Counted from the first letter of the stretch, positions 17,376-27,446 are shown. The stretch: DNA of 64,000 nucleotides from Mogibacterium sp. (GCA_016775335.1 JAEUGJ010000035.1:62001-126000); one strand, 5' to 3'. Notes: generated from the letters alone by a model not told the origin. Program-made: numbers and translations.

Positions 17376-19064
17376 ATGACCTTACTTGATGCGTTTTCGC
17401 TGCTTGGAGGTGTGGGGCTGTTCCTTTACGGTATGACTGTCATGTCGGCGGGCCTGAAGGATGCGGCCGGAGACAATCTCCAGGCGATTCTGGAGAAAGC
17501 GACGTCCAATAAGTTAACCGCGGTGTTCGTGGGAATGGTGATGACCATTCTGGTGCAGAGTTCTTCGGCGACGGACATCATGGTAATCGGGTTCGTTAAC
17601 TCGGGCATGATGACCCTGTTCCAGGCATTGGGCGTTATCATGGGTGCCAACATCGGTACCACGGTGACGGCACAGATTACGGCCTTCAACCTGGCGGCTT
17701 ACGCACCGGTGATTATGTTCCTCGGCGTGGTGGCATTCCTGTTTGTCAAGAACAACACGGTGAAGTATGTAGGCGAGGTAATCATGGGTTTCGGAATGCT
17801 CTTCGTGGGCATTTCTATCATGAAGACGGCGATTGCCCCTCTGTCCCAGAGCGAATCCTTTATCCGGGTAATTTCCGGACTGGATAATCCGTTCCTGGCG
17901 GTGCTCTTCGGTGTGGCCTTCACGGCGCTGCTGCAGAGTTCCTCCTCTTCGACGGTTATCTTCCAGGCCTTTGCGGTGCAGGGGCTGCTGAGCTATCATA
18001 CAGCGGTGTATCTGGTAATCGGTGCGGCCATCGGCTCCGTAACGCCGAACCTGATTGCATCCCTGACGGTGAACCGGAACGGAAAGCGTTCGGCTCTCCT
18101 GAATCTGGTGTTCAATTTGATTCGTGCCGTGGTGCTGATGATTCTGATCGGGATCTTCCCACAGATTCTCACCGCAATTCAATCCCTGTCCCCGAACGAC
18201 ATCGGAAGACAGATTGCGAACACCCACACGATGTTCGCCATTATCGCGGTAATCATCGAGCTGCCGTTCATGAAGTATCTGGTAAAAATAGTAGAACGTA
18301 TCATTCCGGTGCTGCCGGAAGAGAACGAACGGATGATGGATCGTTCGCTGCAGTACATGATCAATGTGAAGAAGATGCCAACCAGTATCGCCCTTCGTCA
18401 GACCCAGCTGGAAATTGCCAGAATGGGACGCATTGCGGCAAAGAATCTGCGCGAATCGGTGGAATGCTTCTTCGACTACGATACGTCCAAAGCGGAACGG
18501 ATTCGGATTCGGGAAGACAGCGTGGATATTCTCAACGATTTGATTGATGAAGGAATGGCGGACCTTCGAGATTTCGCCTTCGGTTCGGAAGGCTTAAAGC
18601 ATATGTCGGAGTTCTCCATTACCGTAACGGATTTCGAGCGTCTCTCGGATCATGCGGTGAACATCGTGGAGTATGCGGAGCAGATGCTGGCAAAACACAG
18701 CGTGATGTCGCCGGATGCCCGGGACGAACTGTACATGATGGCCAGAGATGCGGTGGAAATCGTGGAATTGGCCGTGGATGTATTCGAATCCGGCGAGACC
18801 ATTCCGCTGCAGCGGATTGAGAAGCTGGAGAATCGGCTGGACCGTCAGGAGAAGGAATTGGTGGATCACCATATCGTTCGTCTGATGGGAAATACCTGCG
18901 ATCCGTTGGCAGGCGTCATCTTCACCAATCTGGTAACGGACCTGGAGCGCTGCGGCGACCATGCGTATAACGTTGCATACGCGCTTTCGGACATCAATCC
19001 GAAGGAGATGGAAATGCCGGATGTGACGGTGGTTCCGACAGAAGATGAAGCGGTGAACGAATAG
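17376..19064 (+). CDS. Na+/phosphate cotransporter with C-terminal PhoU domain
   Basis: A 562-residue membrane protein of the NptA/YjbB family that moves phosphate with sodium. Two inverted transport repeats each carry a Q-S-S-S motif (VQSSSATDIM at about 60-70 and LQSSSSSTVI at about 188-198). After about residue 335 a soluble helical PhoU-like region contains two E/D-R-x-x-D motifs (FERLSDHAVNI and LERCGDHAYNV), the metal-binding hallmark of PhoU. The fusion is typical for Bacillota. It lies 114 bp after the two-component genes with its own AGGAGA and ends at a strong hairpin. Control by the adjacent system is possible but not shown. Confidence 0.92.
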   Translation: MTLLDAFSLLGGVGLFLYGMTVMSAGLKDAAGDNLQAILEKATSNKLTAVFVGMVMTILVQSSSATDIMVIGFVNSGMMTLFQALGVIMGANIGTTVTAQITAFNLAAYAPVIMFLGVVAFLFVKNNTVKYVGEVIMGFGMLFVGISIMKTAIAPLSQSESFIRVISGLDNPFLAVLFGVAFTALLQSSSSSTVIFQAFAVQGLLSYHTAVYLVIGAAIGSVTPNLIASLTVNRNGKRSALLNLVFNLIRAVVLMILIGIFPQILTAIQSLSPNDIGRQIANTHTMFAIIAVIIELPFMKYLVKIVERIIPVLPEENERMMDRSLQYMINVKKMPTSIALRQTQLEIARMGRIAAKNLRESVECFFDYDTSKAERIRIREDSVDILNDLIDEGMADLRDFAFGSEGLKHMSEFSITVTDFERLSDHAVNIVEYAEQMLAKHSVMSPDARDELYMMARDAVEIVELAVDVFESGETIPLQRIEKLENRLDRQEKELVDHHIVRLMGNTCDPLAGVIFTNLVTDLERCGDHAYNVAYALSDINPKEMEMPDVTVVPTEDEAVNE

Positions 19065-19073
19065 AATAATGAG

Positions 19074-19117
19074 CATACGAAAATGCGGCTCCGATTGGGG
19101 CCGCATTTTTCCGTATG
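19074..19117. terminator. Terminator between the phosphate transporter and MATE genes
   Basis: AAAATGCGGC (19080-19089) pairs with GCCGCATTTT (19100-19109), extended outward by CATACG/CGTATG. The symmetry suits the convergent gene pair. Confidence 0.85.
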
Positions 19118-19157
19118 ACGAATATCGAATCGTCCGTTGTACTGTCGTTATTCTTAG

Positions 19158-20531
19158 TTATCCTTGGTGGAATTTATCCTTGTGACTGGTCGGGTAGAGC
19201 CAGTGTCCGAATATGGTGTAGAGAATCATCAGCACGACGCCCACCACCCAGGAAATCGGATAGAGCACGAAGATTCCGTCAATCGTGGTGTAGTGAGGCA
19301 AAATCAGCTGGATCCAGAAAATTCGGAAGAGGCAGAGGGAAATCAGCAGTACCGCCATCGGCGGAATGCTTTTTCCCGTTCCTCGGATGGTTCCTGCCAG
19401 TCCGTGAAGGATGCTCAGCAGCCAGTAGAACGGACAGAAGTAGTGCATGGCTTGCTTCCCGTAGGCCACAACCCCCGGATCGTCGGTGAAGAGGCGCATA
19501 ATCGGGTCGGCGAAGAGAAGAATCAGGGCTCCGGTGACGACGGTGTAGATGATGCCAATCCACAGAGTCTTGTTCATCCCCTTCTTCACCCGATCCAGCT
19601 TTCCGGCACCGAAATTCTGACCGGTGAAGGTGGTAACCGCCATGCTGATGCTCATCACCGGAAGAATGTTGAATCCGTCTACCTTCAGGTAAGCTCCGAA
19701 GCCGGCCATCGACGTTGCCCCGAAGCCGTTGACGCTGGCCTGTACCAACACGTTGGAGATGGCGATGACCGTGTTCTGAATTCCCGCCGGAAGGCCCACC
19801 TTGATAATCCGGATGCATACCATTTTGTGAAAACGGATTTTCTTCAGGGAAACCTGATAGGACTCATTCGTCTTCAGCAGGAAGCGCATGGAGAACACGC
19901 AGGACATGAACTGGCTGAATACCGTGGCGATGGCCGCGCCGGCGATGCCCATCCGCAGGAGGGCTACCAGGACGATGTCCAGAACGATGTTGGTGACAGA
20001 AGCAACTGCCAGATAAATCAGCGAACGCTTGGAGTTTCCCACGGCGTTCAGTATGCCGGAAACCATGTTATACAGCACGGTGAAAATCGTTCCCGCAAAA
20101 TAAATCTTCAGGTAGACGATGGATTCCGGCAAGACTTCTTTCGGCGTGTCCATCCACAGGAGCAGCGGCCGGCTGACCAGCACCCCCAGGACGCTCATGA
20201 CAACGCCCAGAAAAAGAGCGATGGCGATAGAGGTATGAACCGTTTTCTGCACTCCGTTTCGATTCTGTCCCCCCAGGTATTGGGAGACGATGACTCCGGC
20301 ACCCACGGCCGCACCCTGGGCGAAGGAGATGATCAGGAAAATCATGGAACCGCTGGATCCCACGGCTGCCAGTGCATTGGCGCCGACGAATTTTCCCACG
20401 ATGATGGAGTCAAAGGTATTGTAAAATTGCTGCAGCAGGTTTCCCAGAATCAATGGGACGGAAAACAGCAGAATTTCCTTGAGAATATTTCCTTCCGTCA
20501 TGAGATGGGTACTGCTTGAATTCGTACTCAT
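19158..20531 (-). CDS. MATE-family efflux transporter
   Basis: A 457-residue protein with about twelve hydrophobic helices and the two-fold repeat of MATE transporters, which expel drugs or cationic metabolites using Na+ or H+. The N-terminal ILLFSVPLILGNLLQQFYN and the repeat FVGANALAAVG/FGATSMAGFG motifs are characteristic of the DinF/NorM-like branch common in Clostridia. AAAGGGTGG precedes the start on the minus strand. It is convergent with the phosphate transporter and stands alone. Substrate unknown. Confidence 0.92.
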   Translation of the reverse strand: MSTNSSSTHLMTEGNILKEILLFSVPLILGNLLQQFYNTFDSIIVGKFVGANALAAVGSSGSMIFLIISFAQGAAVGAGVIVSQYLGGQNRNGVQKTVHTSIAIALFLGVVMSVLGVLVSRPLLLWMDTPKEVLPESIVYLKIYFAGTIFTVLYNMVSGILNAVGNSKRSLIYLAVASVTNIVLDIVLVALLRMGIAGAAIATVFSQFMSCVFSMRFLLKTNESYQVSLKKIRFHKMVCIRIIKVGLPAGIQNTVIAISNVLVQASVNGFGATSMAGFGAYLKVDGFNILPVMSISMAVTTFTGQNFGAGKLDRVKKGMNKTLWIGIIYTVVTGALILLFADPIMRLFTDDPGVVAYGKQAMHYFCPFYWLLSILHGLAGTIRGTGKSIPPMAVLLISLCLFRIFWIQLILPHYTTIDGIFVLYPISWVVGVVLMILYTIFGHWLYPTSHKDKFHQG

Positions 20532-20770
20532 GAAAGACCACCCTTTCTGTTTTTTATCTATAATGGAATTCTATAACGTAAACTCAAACGATACAATAGT
20601 GATTTTAAAAGTCTAAACGGAATCTTCGGATTTGTCAAATGTACTCTTTTGAGTGCTGTGGAAAATAACCGAATAGTTTAAAATGACAGTACGAAGCACT
20701 GCGCAATAGGGCGGCCGACGGATTCAAGGTCGGAGAGCAAGCCCGATGATGAACAGAAAGGAGGTTTGTC

Positions 20771-21904
20771 ATGAAGAAGAAATTTTTTGCCATTCTTGTG
20801 GCAGGAGCGGTATTTTTCTCGATGCTTCCGATGGTGGCATTCGGTGATACCGGAAATGGAAGCGAACCCCCGAACGGGGCTCCGCAAACCGAAATGGAAG
20901 AGTCGGATGCTGAGGAGGATGTATACGCCGAGTCCGGAGACATGAGCAAGACGTCGGCGAAGATGAAGGCCGGCGCGAAAATGCAACTGTCGGTAATCAA
21001 TGAAAATCCGGCAGGATCCTTCATCGACGTGTATTGGGAAACCACCAATAAGAAGGTGGCAACGGTGGACCAGGATGGCAAAGTGACTGCCCTGAAGGCC
21101 GGTAAGTGCACCATTTCCGCAACCTTCCCAAACGGAAAGGTAATTACCTGTAAGGTAACGGTTGTTCCGCACCTTAAGTACACAAAGGTGACGCTGTGGA
21201 AGCAGAGTTCCCAGACCAACAAGCTGCTGGGTGCGACATCCAAGGTTACGTGGAAGACTTCTTCCAAGAAGATTGCAACGGTATCTTCCAAGGGAAAGAT
21301 TAAAGGAAAGAAAGCCGGAAAGTGCAAAGTAACCGCGGTTCACAAGGGTAAGAAGTATGTGTGCACCGTATACGTACGGAATCCGAAGCTCAGAAGCAAG
21401 AAAGAGACCATTCATAATACGGCGTATTATCAGCAGAGAGTTATCGGCGGCTCCGGAAAGATTAAGTGGACCACCTCCAACAAGAAGGTGGCAACGGTGA
21501 ATTCCAAGGGCAAGATTACGGCTCGAAAAGCCGGCAAGTGCACTGTCACCGCTGTAAGAAACGGTGTGAAGATGCGCTGTAAGGTAACGGTTCCGTCCAA
21601 GTATCAAGGAACGAAGGTTCCGGACTTTGGCGCAAAATTCGGCAAACTCCGTTACGATACCGAACATTGGGGTGAGGATCCGGATGTTCACATCTACTAC
21701 AAGAAGGTGAGCAAGGATCAGGTAAAAAAATACTTGGCCGCGGTAAAGAAGGCCGGTTTGAAAAAGCAGAAAATGAGTGACGGCCGGACCTGCTACCAGC
21801 ATGCAAACGGCGACGGCATCACCTACAGCCTGAAAAAGGGCGAGCTGCATATCAACCTGTACAACATTCACGACTTCGACAACAGCGGAGCCGATGAAGA
21901 GTAA
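20771..21904 (+). CDS. Secreted protein with three bacterial Ig-like (BIG2) domains
   Basis: A 377-residue exported protein. It begins with a signal peptide (MKKKFFAILVAGAVFFSM, predicted cut after about residue 25, near AFG-DTG). A short acidic stretch leads to three BIG2-type repeats, each with the pattern W-x-T-S/T-x-K-K-V/I-A-T-V, a K-G-K-I/V turn and K-A-G-K-C-x-V/I-T-A. The last about 100 residues form a separate lysine-rich region with no recognised domain. There is no LPxTG or membrane anchor, so it is likely released or bound to the wall by charge. AAAGGAGG gives a very strong ribosome binding site. Function unknown; BIG2 domains usually serve adhesion or spacing. Confidence 0.85.
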   Translation: MKKKFFAILVAGAVFFSMLPMVAFGDTGNGSEPPNGAPQTEMEESDAEEDVYAESGDMSKTSAKMKAGAKMQLSVINENPAGSFIDVYWETTNKKVATVDQDGKVTALKAGKCTISATFPNGKVITCKVTVVPHLKYTKVTLWKQSSQTNKLLGATSKVTWKTSSKKIATVSSKGKIKGKKAGKCKVTAVHKGKKYVCTVYVRNPKLRSKKETIHNTAYYQQRVIGGSGKIKWTTSNKKVATVNSKGKITARKAGKCTVTAVRNGVKMRCKVTVPSKYQGTKVPDFGAKFGKLRYDTEHWGEDPDVHIYYKKVSKDQVKKYLAAVKKAGLKKQKMSDGRTCYQHANGDGITYSLKKGELHINLYNIHDFDNSGADEE

Positions 21905-21985
21905 GGCGAGTCGATTGATTCAAAAGCGGGTTTAAAAGATTCCCGATGAAAGTAAACGTGTACTGAAGGGGAAAAATTCCTGCAG

Positions 21986-21991
21986 TATAAT
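21986..21991 (+). promoter_or_regulatory. -10 box directly before comEC
   Basis: A perfect TATAAT ends six bases before the comEC ATG. Transcription from it would begin at or next to the start codon, and there is no Shine-Dalgarno sequence, which suggests a leaderless message. No convincing -35 hexamer is present. Confidence 0.4.
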
Positions 21992-21997
21992 GTTCCC

Positions 21998-24307
21998 ATG
22001 GATCGCAGAAAATTGATGATATACACGGGAATGCTGATTGCAGGAATTACCGCAGGGTACATATGTCTGGAGCGGCACCGGCCGGTGGAAGGCATCCTCC
22101 TTCTTGCCGGGATTGCCGGGAGCTTCGCCGCAATTTCGGAACAGATGGGTAAAGAGTATGGCATGACGCGAAAACAGCTTCGCGTCATGCTTCTTTTTCT
22201 GATGGTGGGATTTTTCAATTTCGCACTGAACTACAACCGCTGTTACACCGACGAGACCTTGCTGAAGCGGGACCAAACCGCCTTCAAAGAAATGAAAATT
22301 CTCCACGTCCGGGAACAGGCGAAATACATCGCCTACGAGGGCACCGCCGACATTCCTTCCGGGCGCCGCCGGATCCTGTGCCGAGACTATTCGGAGAACC
22401 GAACCCCTTTGTCCATCGGAACCGTTGTTCGGGTGTCCGGGGAACTGACTCTTTCGGAAGAGGCCCGAAATCCGGGATGCTTTAACTACCGTCTGCACCT
22501 AAAGGGAAAAGGGATTGTGTACACCGTAAACGCGCAAGGAATCCGAGCGCACCGCATCTCCCGCCATCCGGCGGATGTTTTCCACCGGAAGCTGCAGCAG
22601 CGGCGAAACGATTTTCTGGACAAGTTTCGCCATCGGCCGGCGGTGCGGGGGTTTCTGAAGGGAATTCTCTTCGGCGACCGAGGCGAACTGGATGAGGAGA
22701 CCTACCGGGAATTCACGGAAAACGGAACCGCCCACATCCTGGCGGTCAGCGGGCTTCACGTGGGTTTCTTGATTGCGCTCTTAAACGCCCTGGCTCGGAA
22801 GCGAAAGTATTGGAAGATTACGATGGGAATTTTTCTGGTGCTGATTCTCTACGGCGAGCTCACGGAGTGGAGCCCGTCTACCCTGCGGGCGGTGCTGATT
22901 GCCATCCTCTCCATGAGCGGGATGTATCTCAATCGCGCCTTCGACCTCACCACGGGCACCGCCGCTGCGGCCCTTGGGGTGCTGATGGTGCAGCCGTATC
23001 AGCTGTTTCAGACCGGTTTCATCATGTCCTACCTGGCAATTCTGGGAATGGCCTTTCTCACCCGGCCGCTGAGCCATTTTCTGGGCGAGGGGCTTGCCTC
23101 TCTGATGTCGCTCCAGATCATGATGATTCCCTTTCAAATATACGCCTTCAATCGGTTCAATCCGCTGACGATAGTAATCAACCTGCCCATTATTTTTCTG
23201 GCATCGGTGCTGGTTCCCTGTGGGGTCATCCTGTTTCTGTTCAGCGGCCTTCTTTCATCCGGCGGTATTCCGGCAGAAAGCATAAGCCGGCTCACCGAAC
23301 TTCTGGTGGGGCTGAACCGGATGCTCCACATGAACGGAAGTCTTAGCGGGAGCTTCACCTCCGCGGGGACGGCGGAGCTCATCCTGTTCAATCTGATACT
23401 CCTGTTCCTGAGTTCCGAATTGTTTCGGGTGATGGTTCTCCGGCGGGATGGAAGGAATCTTCGGTGTCTCTTTTTGATTCTGGCGATTCCCGCCCTGCTG
23501 CTGGTTTTGGGATTTCGGAATCCTCTGGTCGGGGCCGAGGTTGTTTTTATCGACGTGGGGCAGGGGGATGCCATTCATCTGCGGAGCGGCGGCAAGAACG
23601 TGCTCATCGACGGGGGCGGCGATTCCAAGCGGAACGTGGGCACGGGAACGCTGCAGCCCTATTTGCTGAAAAACGGGGCGCGGACGCTGGATCTGTCTAT
23701 TTGCACGCACCTTCATATGGACCATTTTCGCGGGGTGCAGGAGTTATCGGAGGTTTTGCCGGTAAAAGCATTTGCGCTGCCGGGAGTGTACCGGGGACTT
23801 CCGGAGACGCCCAAGGGGGCGCGGCTGCTGCGGCGGGGGGAGGTGATTCGAATCTCCGATGAAATGTCCGTGAAAGTCCTGTGGCCGGAATCCGAAGAGC
23901 TGCCGGGCGGGATGACAGAGGCGGAGAGCAGCGACGAAAATCTCCTGAACGGGGTCTATCGAATCGATTACCGGGGCATCCGCATTCTGGTGACGGGCGA
24001 TCTCCTTGAGGAAGGCGAGGCGGATATGGTAAAATACTACGCGGGTACGGAGGAACTTCGGTGCGATGTGCTGAAGGTGGCCCATCACGGAAGTCACAGC
24101 AGCAGCAGCGAGGCGTTTCTGGATGCGGTGCGCCCGAAGGCGGCGGTGATTCAGGTGGGGAAAAAGAACCGGTACGGGCATCCTCACGGGGAGACGCTGG
24201 AGAAGCTGAAGCGGCGGAATATTCCGGTGTATCGAAATGACCGGCACGGAGCCATCGGGCTGCGGGTGCGCCGGAACAAGATTTTAATAGATAGGATGAT
24301 AAATTAG
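21998..24307 (+). CDS. comEC: DNA-uptake channel protein ComEC/Rec2
   Basis: ComEC forms the inner-membrane channel for single-stranded DNA during natural transformation. The 769 residues show two N-terminal hydrophobic helices, a soluble OB-like part (about 90-200), the competence domain with several membrane helices that opens with NGTAHILAVSGLHVG, and a C-terminal metallo-beta-lactamase domain (from about 515) with DVGQGDA, the metal motif T-H-L-H-M-D-H and HHGSHSSS. The length is in the usual 700-780 range and the protein appears intact. It is followed without a gap by holA, the common Bacillota arrangement. No other com genes are in the window. Confidence 0.95.
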   Translation: MDRRKLMIYTGMLIAGITAGYICLERHRPVEGILLLAGIAGSFAAISEQMGKEYGMTRKQLRVMLLFLMVGFFNFALNYNRCYTDETLLKRDQTAFKEMKILHVREQAKYIAYEGTADIPSGRRRILCRDYSENRTPLSIGTVVRVSGELTLSEEARNPGCFNYRLHLKGKGIVYTVNAQGIRAHRISRHPADVFHRKLQQRRNDFLDKFRHRPAVRGFLKGILFGDRGELDEETYREFTENGTAHILAVSGLHVGFLIALLNALARKRKYWKITMGIFLVLILYGELTEWSPSTLRAVLIAILSMSGMYLNRAFDLTTGTAAAALGVLMVQPYQLFQTGFIMSYLAILGMAFLTRPLSHFLGEGLASLMSLQIMMIPFQIYAFNRFNPLTIVINLPIIFLASVLVPCGVILFLFSGLLSSGGIPAESISRLTELLVGLNRMLHMNGSLSGSFTSAGTAELILFNLILLFLSSELFRVMVLRRDGRNLRCLFLILAIPALLLVLGFRNPLVGAEVVFIDVGQGDAIHLRSGGKNVLIDGGGDSKRNVGTGTLQPYLLKNGARTLDLSICTHLHMDHFRGVQELSEVLPVKAFALPGVYRGLPETPKGARLLRRGEVIRISDEMSVKVLWPESEELPGGMTEAESSDENLLNGVYRIDYRGIRILVTGDLLEEGEADMVKYYAGTEELRCDVLKVAHHGSHSSSSEAFLDAVRPKAAVIQVGKKNRYGHPHGETLEKLKRRNIPVYRNDRHGAIGLRVRRNKILIDRMIN

Positions 24308-25384
24308 ATGTCATATAAGGATTTTCGAAAAGATTTGCGGAGCGGCATGTTCAAAAATGTGGTGATGCTCACGGGAAAGGAAAACTTCCTGGTGCACTGG
24401 GCGGTGAACCAGCTGAAGAAAAAATACGGCGGGAAGGAGTTCCAGGTGCAGAACGTCCGTGAATTCGACGGTGCCCAGACGGATATCGATGAGGTAATCG
24501 GCATGGCCCGGACCCCGTCCATGTTCCCCGGCCACCGGGTACTGATTGTTCGGAATTATCCGTGGCTCTTCCAGAAGAAGGGGAAGGAAGAGATGGAAGA
24601 ATTCCGGGAAGGACCCGGCGCCCGGCTGCTGGAATACGCAGCCGGGGCGGATCACAGCGAGTACGCGTCCATGATCATCATGACGGTGGATGCGCAGTAC
24701 TACAAGGATTCCAGCCCTCGAAACTGCGGTCTGACGGCTTACGGAAAGAAGCTCCTGCAGAAATCCTCCGGATACGAGATGAATACCCTGAACCGGGCGG
24801 AGCTGGAAGGTTTTATCGGGAAGCGGATTAAGGCGGCGGGAAAGCAGATGACCCGGAATCAGCTGAACTACCTGATTGACCTGTCCGGTTATCTTAACGA
24901 AGAGAGCGTCTATCGCCTGGACGACTTGGAAAACGACCTCCACAAAATCCTCTATTCCACGGAGGGAGAAGCGATTACCAATGCGGAAATCGAGGATTTG
25001 ATGGCGGGAGATGCGGACAAATTCGTGTTTCACCTCATCGATGCACTTATGAGCGGCAATCGGAAGGCCGCCATCACCCTGACGGAGAACATCCTGTACG
25101 AGGACCCCAAAGCCTCGTTCCAGATCATCGGCCTTCTCATCAGCCAGTTCGAAATGATGTACGATGCCCACCTGGCCATTGAGAAGGGGGTGGACCTGAA
25201 GCGGATGGCAAAGGAAACCGGCGTCAACGAGTTCCGGTTCAAGAAGGCCTACGGCGCCGCGAAGAAATTCCGCAAAAACAGAATTCGCAATCTGCTGATC
25301 CAGCTGTACAACGCGGACCGGGACATCAAGCGGGGAAATCTAAGCGACCGGGCCGCCCTGGAAGCGTTTATTCTGCATGTGTAG
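24308..25384 (+). CDS. holA: DNA polymerase III, delta subunit
   Basis: HolA is the clamp-loader subunit that opens the sliding clamp. The protein has 358 residues with the family layout: an N-terminal AAA-like region that has lost its Walker motifs, a middle lid and a helical C-terminal collar with FQIIGLLISQFEMMYDAH and a final NADRDIKRGNLSDRAALE segment. The start ATG directly abuts the comEC stop codon, so translation is likely coupled. The sequence is weakly conserved in general, and the comEC neighbour supports the assignment. Confidence 0.9.
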   Translation: MSYKDFRKDLRSGMFKNVVMLTGKENFLVHWAVNQLKKKYGGKEFQVQNVREFDGAQTDIDEVIGMARTPSMFPGHRVLIVRNYPWLFQKKGKEEMEEFREGPGARLLEYAAGADHSEYASMIIMTVDAQYYKDSSPRNCGLTAYGKKLLQKSSGYEMNTLNRAELEGFIGKRIKAAGKQMTRNQLNYLIDLSGYLNEESVYRLDDLENDLHKILYSTEGEAITNAEIEDLMAGDADKFVFHLIDALMSGNRKAAITLTENILYEDPKASFQIIGLLISQFEMMYDAHLAIEKGVDLKRMAKETGVNEFRFKKAYGAAKKFRKNRIRNLLIQLYNADRDIKRGNLSDRAALEAFILHV

Positions 25385-25444
25385 AGGGGAGAAAAAAAGT
25401 TAAATTAAATTTAAAAAACCTGGGATGTAAAAAATATAATTTAA

Positions 25445-25473
25445 TATACATAAGAGCGTAAAGCCTTTATAAT
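25445..25473 (+). promoter_or_regulatory. Promoter of the small membrane protein gene
   Basis: TATACA (25445-25450), 17 bp, perfect TATAAT (25468-25473), in an AT-rich stretch 59 bp before the start codon. Confidence 0.55.
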
Positions 25474-25531
25474 GTAAGAACAGGGATAGAGATGGCACGT
25501 AAAACTGTTCTAAAACAACGAGGTGAAGAAT

Positions 25532-25717
25532 ATGAATACATTAATGCAACTTGCGATTCTGGTAATAAACATCTTCATTTACGCAGGCATGTTTTACCTA
25601 TTGTACCGCTTTCTTCGGAAAATACCGGGAATTGATCTGTACTTAAGTCAATTTAGAAAACAAAAACACAATACAGATAATGATAAAAACAATGAAGAAA
25701 CTGATGCGGATAGCTAG
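25532..25717 (+). CDS. Small single-pass membrane protein
   Basis: A 61-residue protein with one hydrophobic helix (residues about 5-27), then a basic stretch RFLRKIPG and a polar acidic/asparagine-rich tail. GAGGTG lies 6 bp before the ATG at 25532; a GTG nine bases upstream overlaps that site and is not the likely start. It has its own promoter and a good terminator, which argues that it is a real gene. I do not recognise the family. Confidence 0.6.
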   Translation: MNTLMQLAILVINIFIYAGMFYLLYRFLRKIPGIDLYLSQFRKQKHNTDNDKNNEETDADS

Positions 25718-25734
25718 AAGAAACGTATAGAACT

Positions 25735-25773
25735 AAACCTGTGGGTTGCGTGTGTTGCAGCCCACAGGTTTTT
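25735..25773 (+). terminator. Terminator of the small membrane protein gene
   Basis: AAACCTGTGGG (25735-25745) pairs with CCCACAGGTTT (25761-25771), followed by T residues. Confidence 0.88.
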
Positions 25774-25820
25774 GAATGCTGTAAAATTCGATTCCCCGGT
25801 AATTTGATAAAAGCCGATTC

Positions 25821-27446
25821 TTATTTTACCGCGGCAGAGGCGTTCAGTTCCCGCGCGGCATCCAGTGCGCTGGTGCTGTCCGGATCTCCGCTGATCATGC
25901 CCGCCAGCATGTGGATTTTGCCGTCCTCATCCAACCGGAGGATATCCGTGTGGGTGGAATTCTCCGACAGGCTCTTCTGAATCTGGAAGTTGGAATTTCC
26001 GTAAGCCGCAATCTGAGGCAGGTGGGTGATGCAGAGAATCTGGTGATGTTCCGAAATCTCCCGCATTTTTTTGCCCACTACCAGGGCGGTTTTTCCGCTG
26101 ATACCCGTGTCGATTTCGTCGAAAATCATGGTTTCCACCGAATCGTTGTCGCCGATGATGTGCTTGAAAGCCAACATGATTCGGGAAATTTCACCGCCGG
26201 AAGCGATGCGGGAAAGAGGCCGCAGAGGCTCTCCCGGGTTGGTGGAAATCATGTACTCCATGGCATCGTAGCCGTTTGGTCCGATTTCCGGAAGGCGCGT
26301 GGTGTGGATGGCAAATTCGGAATTGGCGAAAGCCAAATCCTTCAGTTCTCGCGTCAACGCCCGGGTGAGTTGTTCTCCGTTTTTCTTTCGGAGGTCGCTG
26401 ACCCGGTCGGCTTGTTTTTCCAGCCGGGCGTAGGCTTCATCCATATCCTTCCGCCGCTGTTCGATTTCGGCATCGAAATTGTCGATGATATTTAGTTTTC
26501 CCGCCAGCTCTTCGCCGTATGCGATGATTTCCGGTATGCTCATGCGGTATTTTCGCTTGGCGTCTTCGATGATGCTGAGGCGTTCCGAGGCCTGGTCGAT
26601 GTCCGCATCAGAGTAGTTCAGGGAAGACCGCATGTCCCGAAGGGCATCGGAGATGTCCACGATGCTGTAGTAGTTCTCATCCAGAGTCTGGGCGAAGCTC
26701 TCAAAATCTCCGCTGAGGGAGGCGATGGTCTGCAGTCCGTCGATGGCTTTTCGAAGACCGGAAAGCACGGAGTCGTCCTTTTCATAAAGGTTGTCGTACG
26801 CTCCGTTCACCGCGGAATATATTTTTTCACTGTTCTTCATGAGCTCCAACTGTTCCTTGAGCTCCTCATCCTCGCCGTCGTAAAGGTTCAGGTTTCGGAT
26901 GTAGTCCGATTCAAACCGGTAGAAGTCCTGCTGCCGCAGCGCTTCCGCTTCTTCGGAGCGAAGGGAGTCGTAGGATTTCTTCCGTTCCGAATACTGCCGG
27001 TAGAGGTCGTGCAGTGTGTCCAGCTCGCCGGAAAGTTCCTTGTGGCGGTAGCGGTCCGTAATCTCCAGATGGTTCTGTGGGTCCAGAATCACCTGGTTGT
27101 CGTATTGGCCGTGGATATCCACAAAGGTGCTGCAGAATTTCCGAAGCTGAGCCAGGGTCACCATTTCTCCGTTGAGTTTGGAGATACTCTTTCCGGAAGC
27201 CATCAATTCTCGGACGATGATGACGTCTTCCCCCTCTAAAGTTCCGGCAATCTGAATGCGGGCCTTGGCAGTTCCGGTTCGAACCATGGAAATGTCCGCC
27301 CGGCCACCCAAAGCAGTACTGATGGCTTCCACCAGTACGGATTTGCCGGCACCGGTTTCACCGGTGATAATGTTCAGTCCTTCCGTCAAATCGAAGGAAA
27401 GGTGTTCTATGGTTGCAAAATTATCGATGATAATTCGATTAATCAT
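25821..27446 (-). CDS. recN: DNA repair protein RecN
   Basis: RecN is an SMC-like ATPase that acts early at double-strand breaks. The 541 residues begin INRIIIDNFATIEHL and carry Walker A GETGAGKS (about 29-36), long coiled-coil arms (about 150-350), the signature region ASGGEISRIMLAFK and Walker B MIFDEIDTGISG. Slightly shorter than the usual 550-570 residues. It follows argR with an 8-bp overlap, so the two are translated from one message, the usual Bacillota order. Confidence 0.96.
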   Translation of the reverse strand: MINRIIIDNFATIEHLSFDLTEGLNIITGETGAGKSVLVEAISTALGGRADISMVRTGTAKARIQIAGTLEGEDVIIVRELMASGKSISKLNGEMVTLAQLRKFCSTFVDIHGQYDNQVILDPQNHLEITDRYRHKELSGELDTLHDLYRQYSERKKSYDSLRSEEAEALRQQDFYRFESDYIRNLNLYDGEDEELKEQLELMKNSEKIYSAVNGAYDNLYEKDDSVLSGLRKAIDGLQTIASLSGDFESFAQTLDENYYSIVDISDALRDMRSSLNYSDADIDQASERLSIIEDAKRKYRMSIPEIIAYGEELAGKLNIIDNFDAEIEQRRKDMDEAYARLEKQADRVSDLRKKNGEQLTRALTRELKDLAFANSEFAIHTTRLPEIGPNGYDAMEYMISTNPGEPLRPLSRIASGGEISRIMLAFKHIIGDNDSVETMIFDEIDTGISGKTALVVGKKMREISEHHQILCITHLPQIAAYGNSNFQIQKSLSENSTHTDILRLDEDGKIHMLAGMISGDPDSTSALDAARELNASAAVK

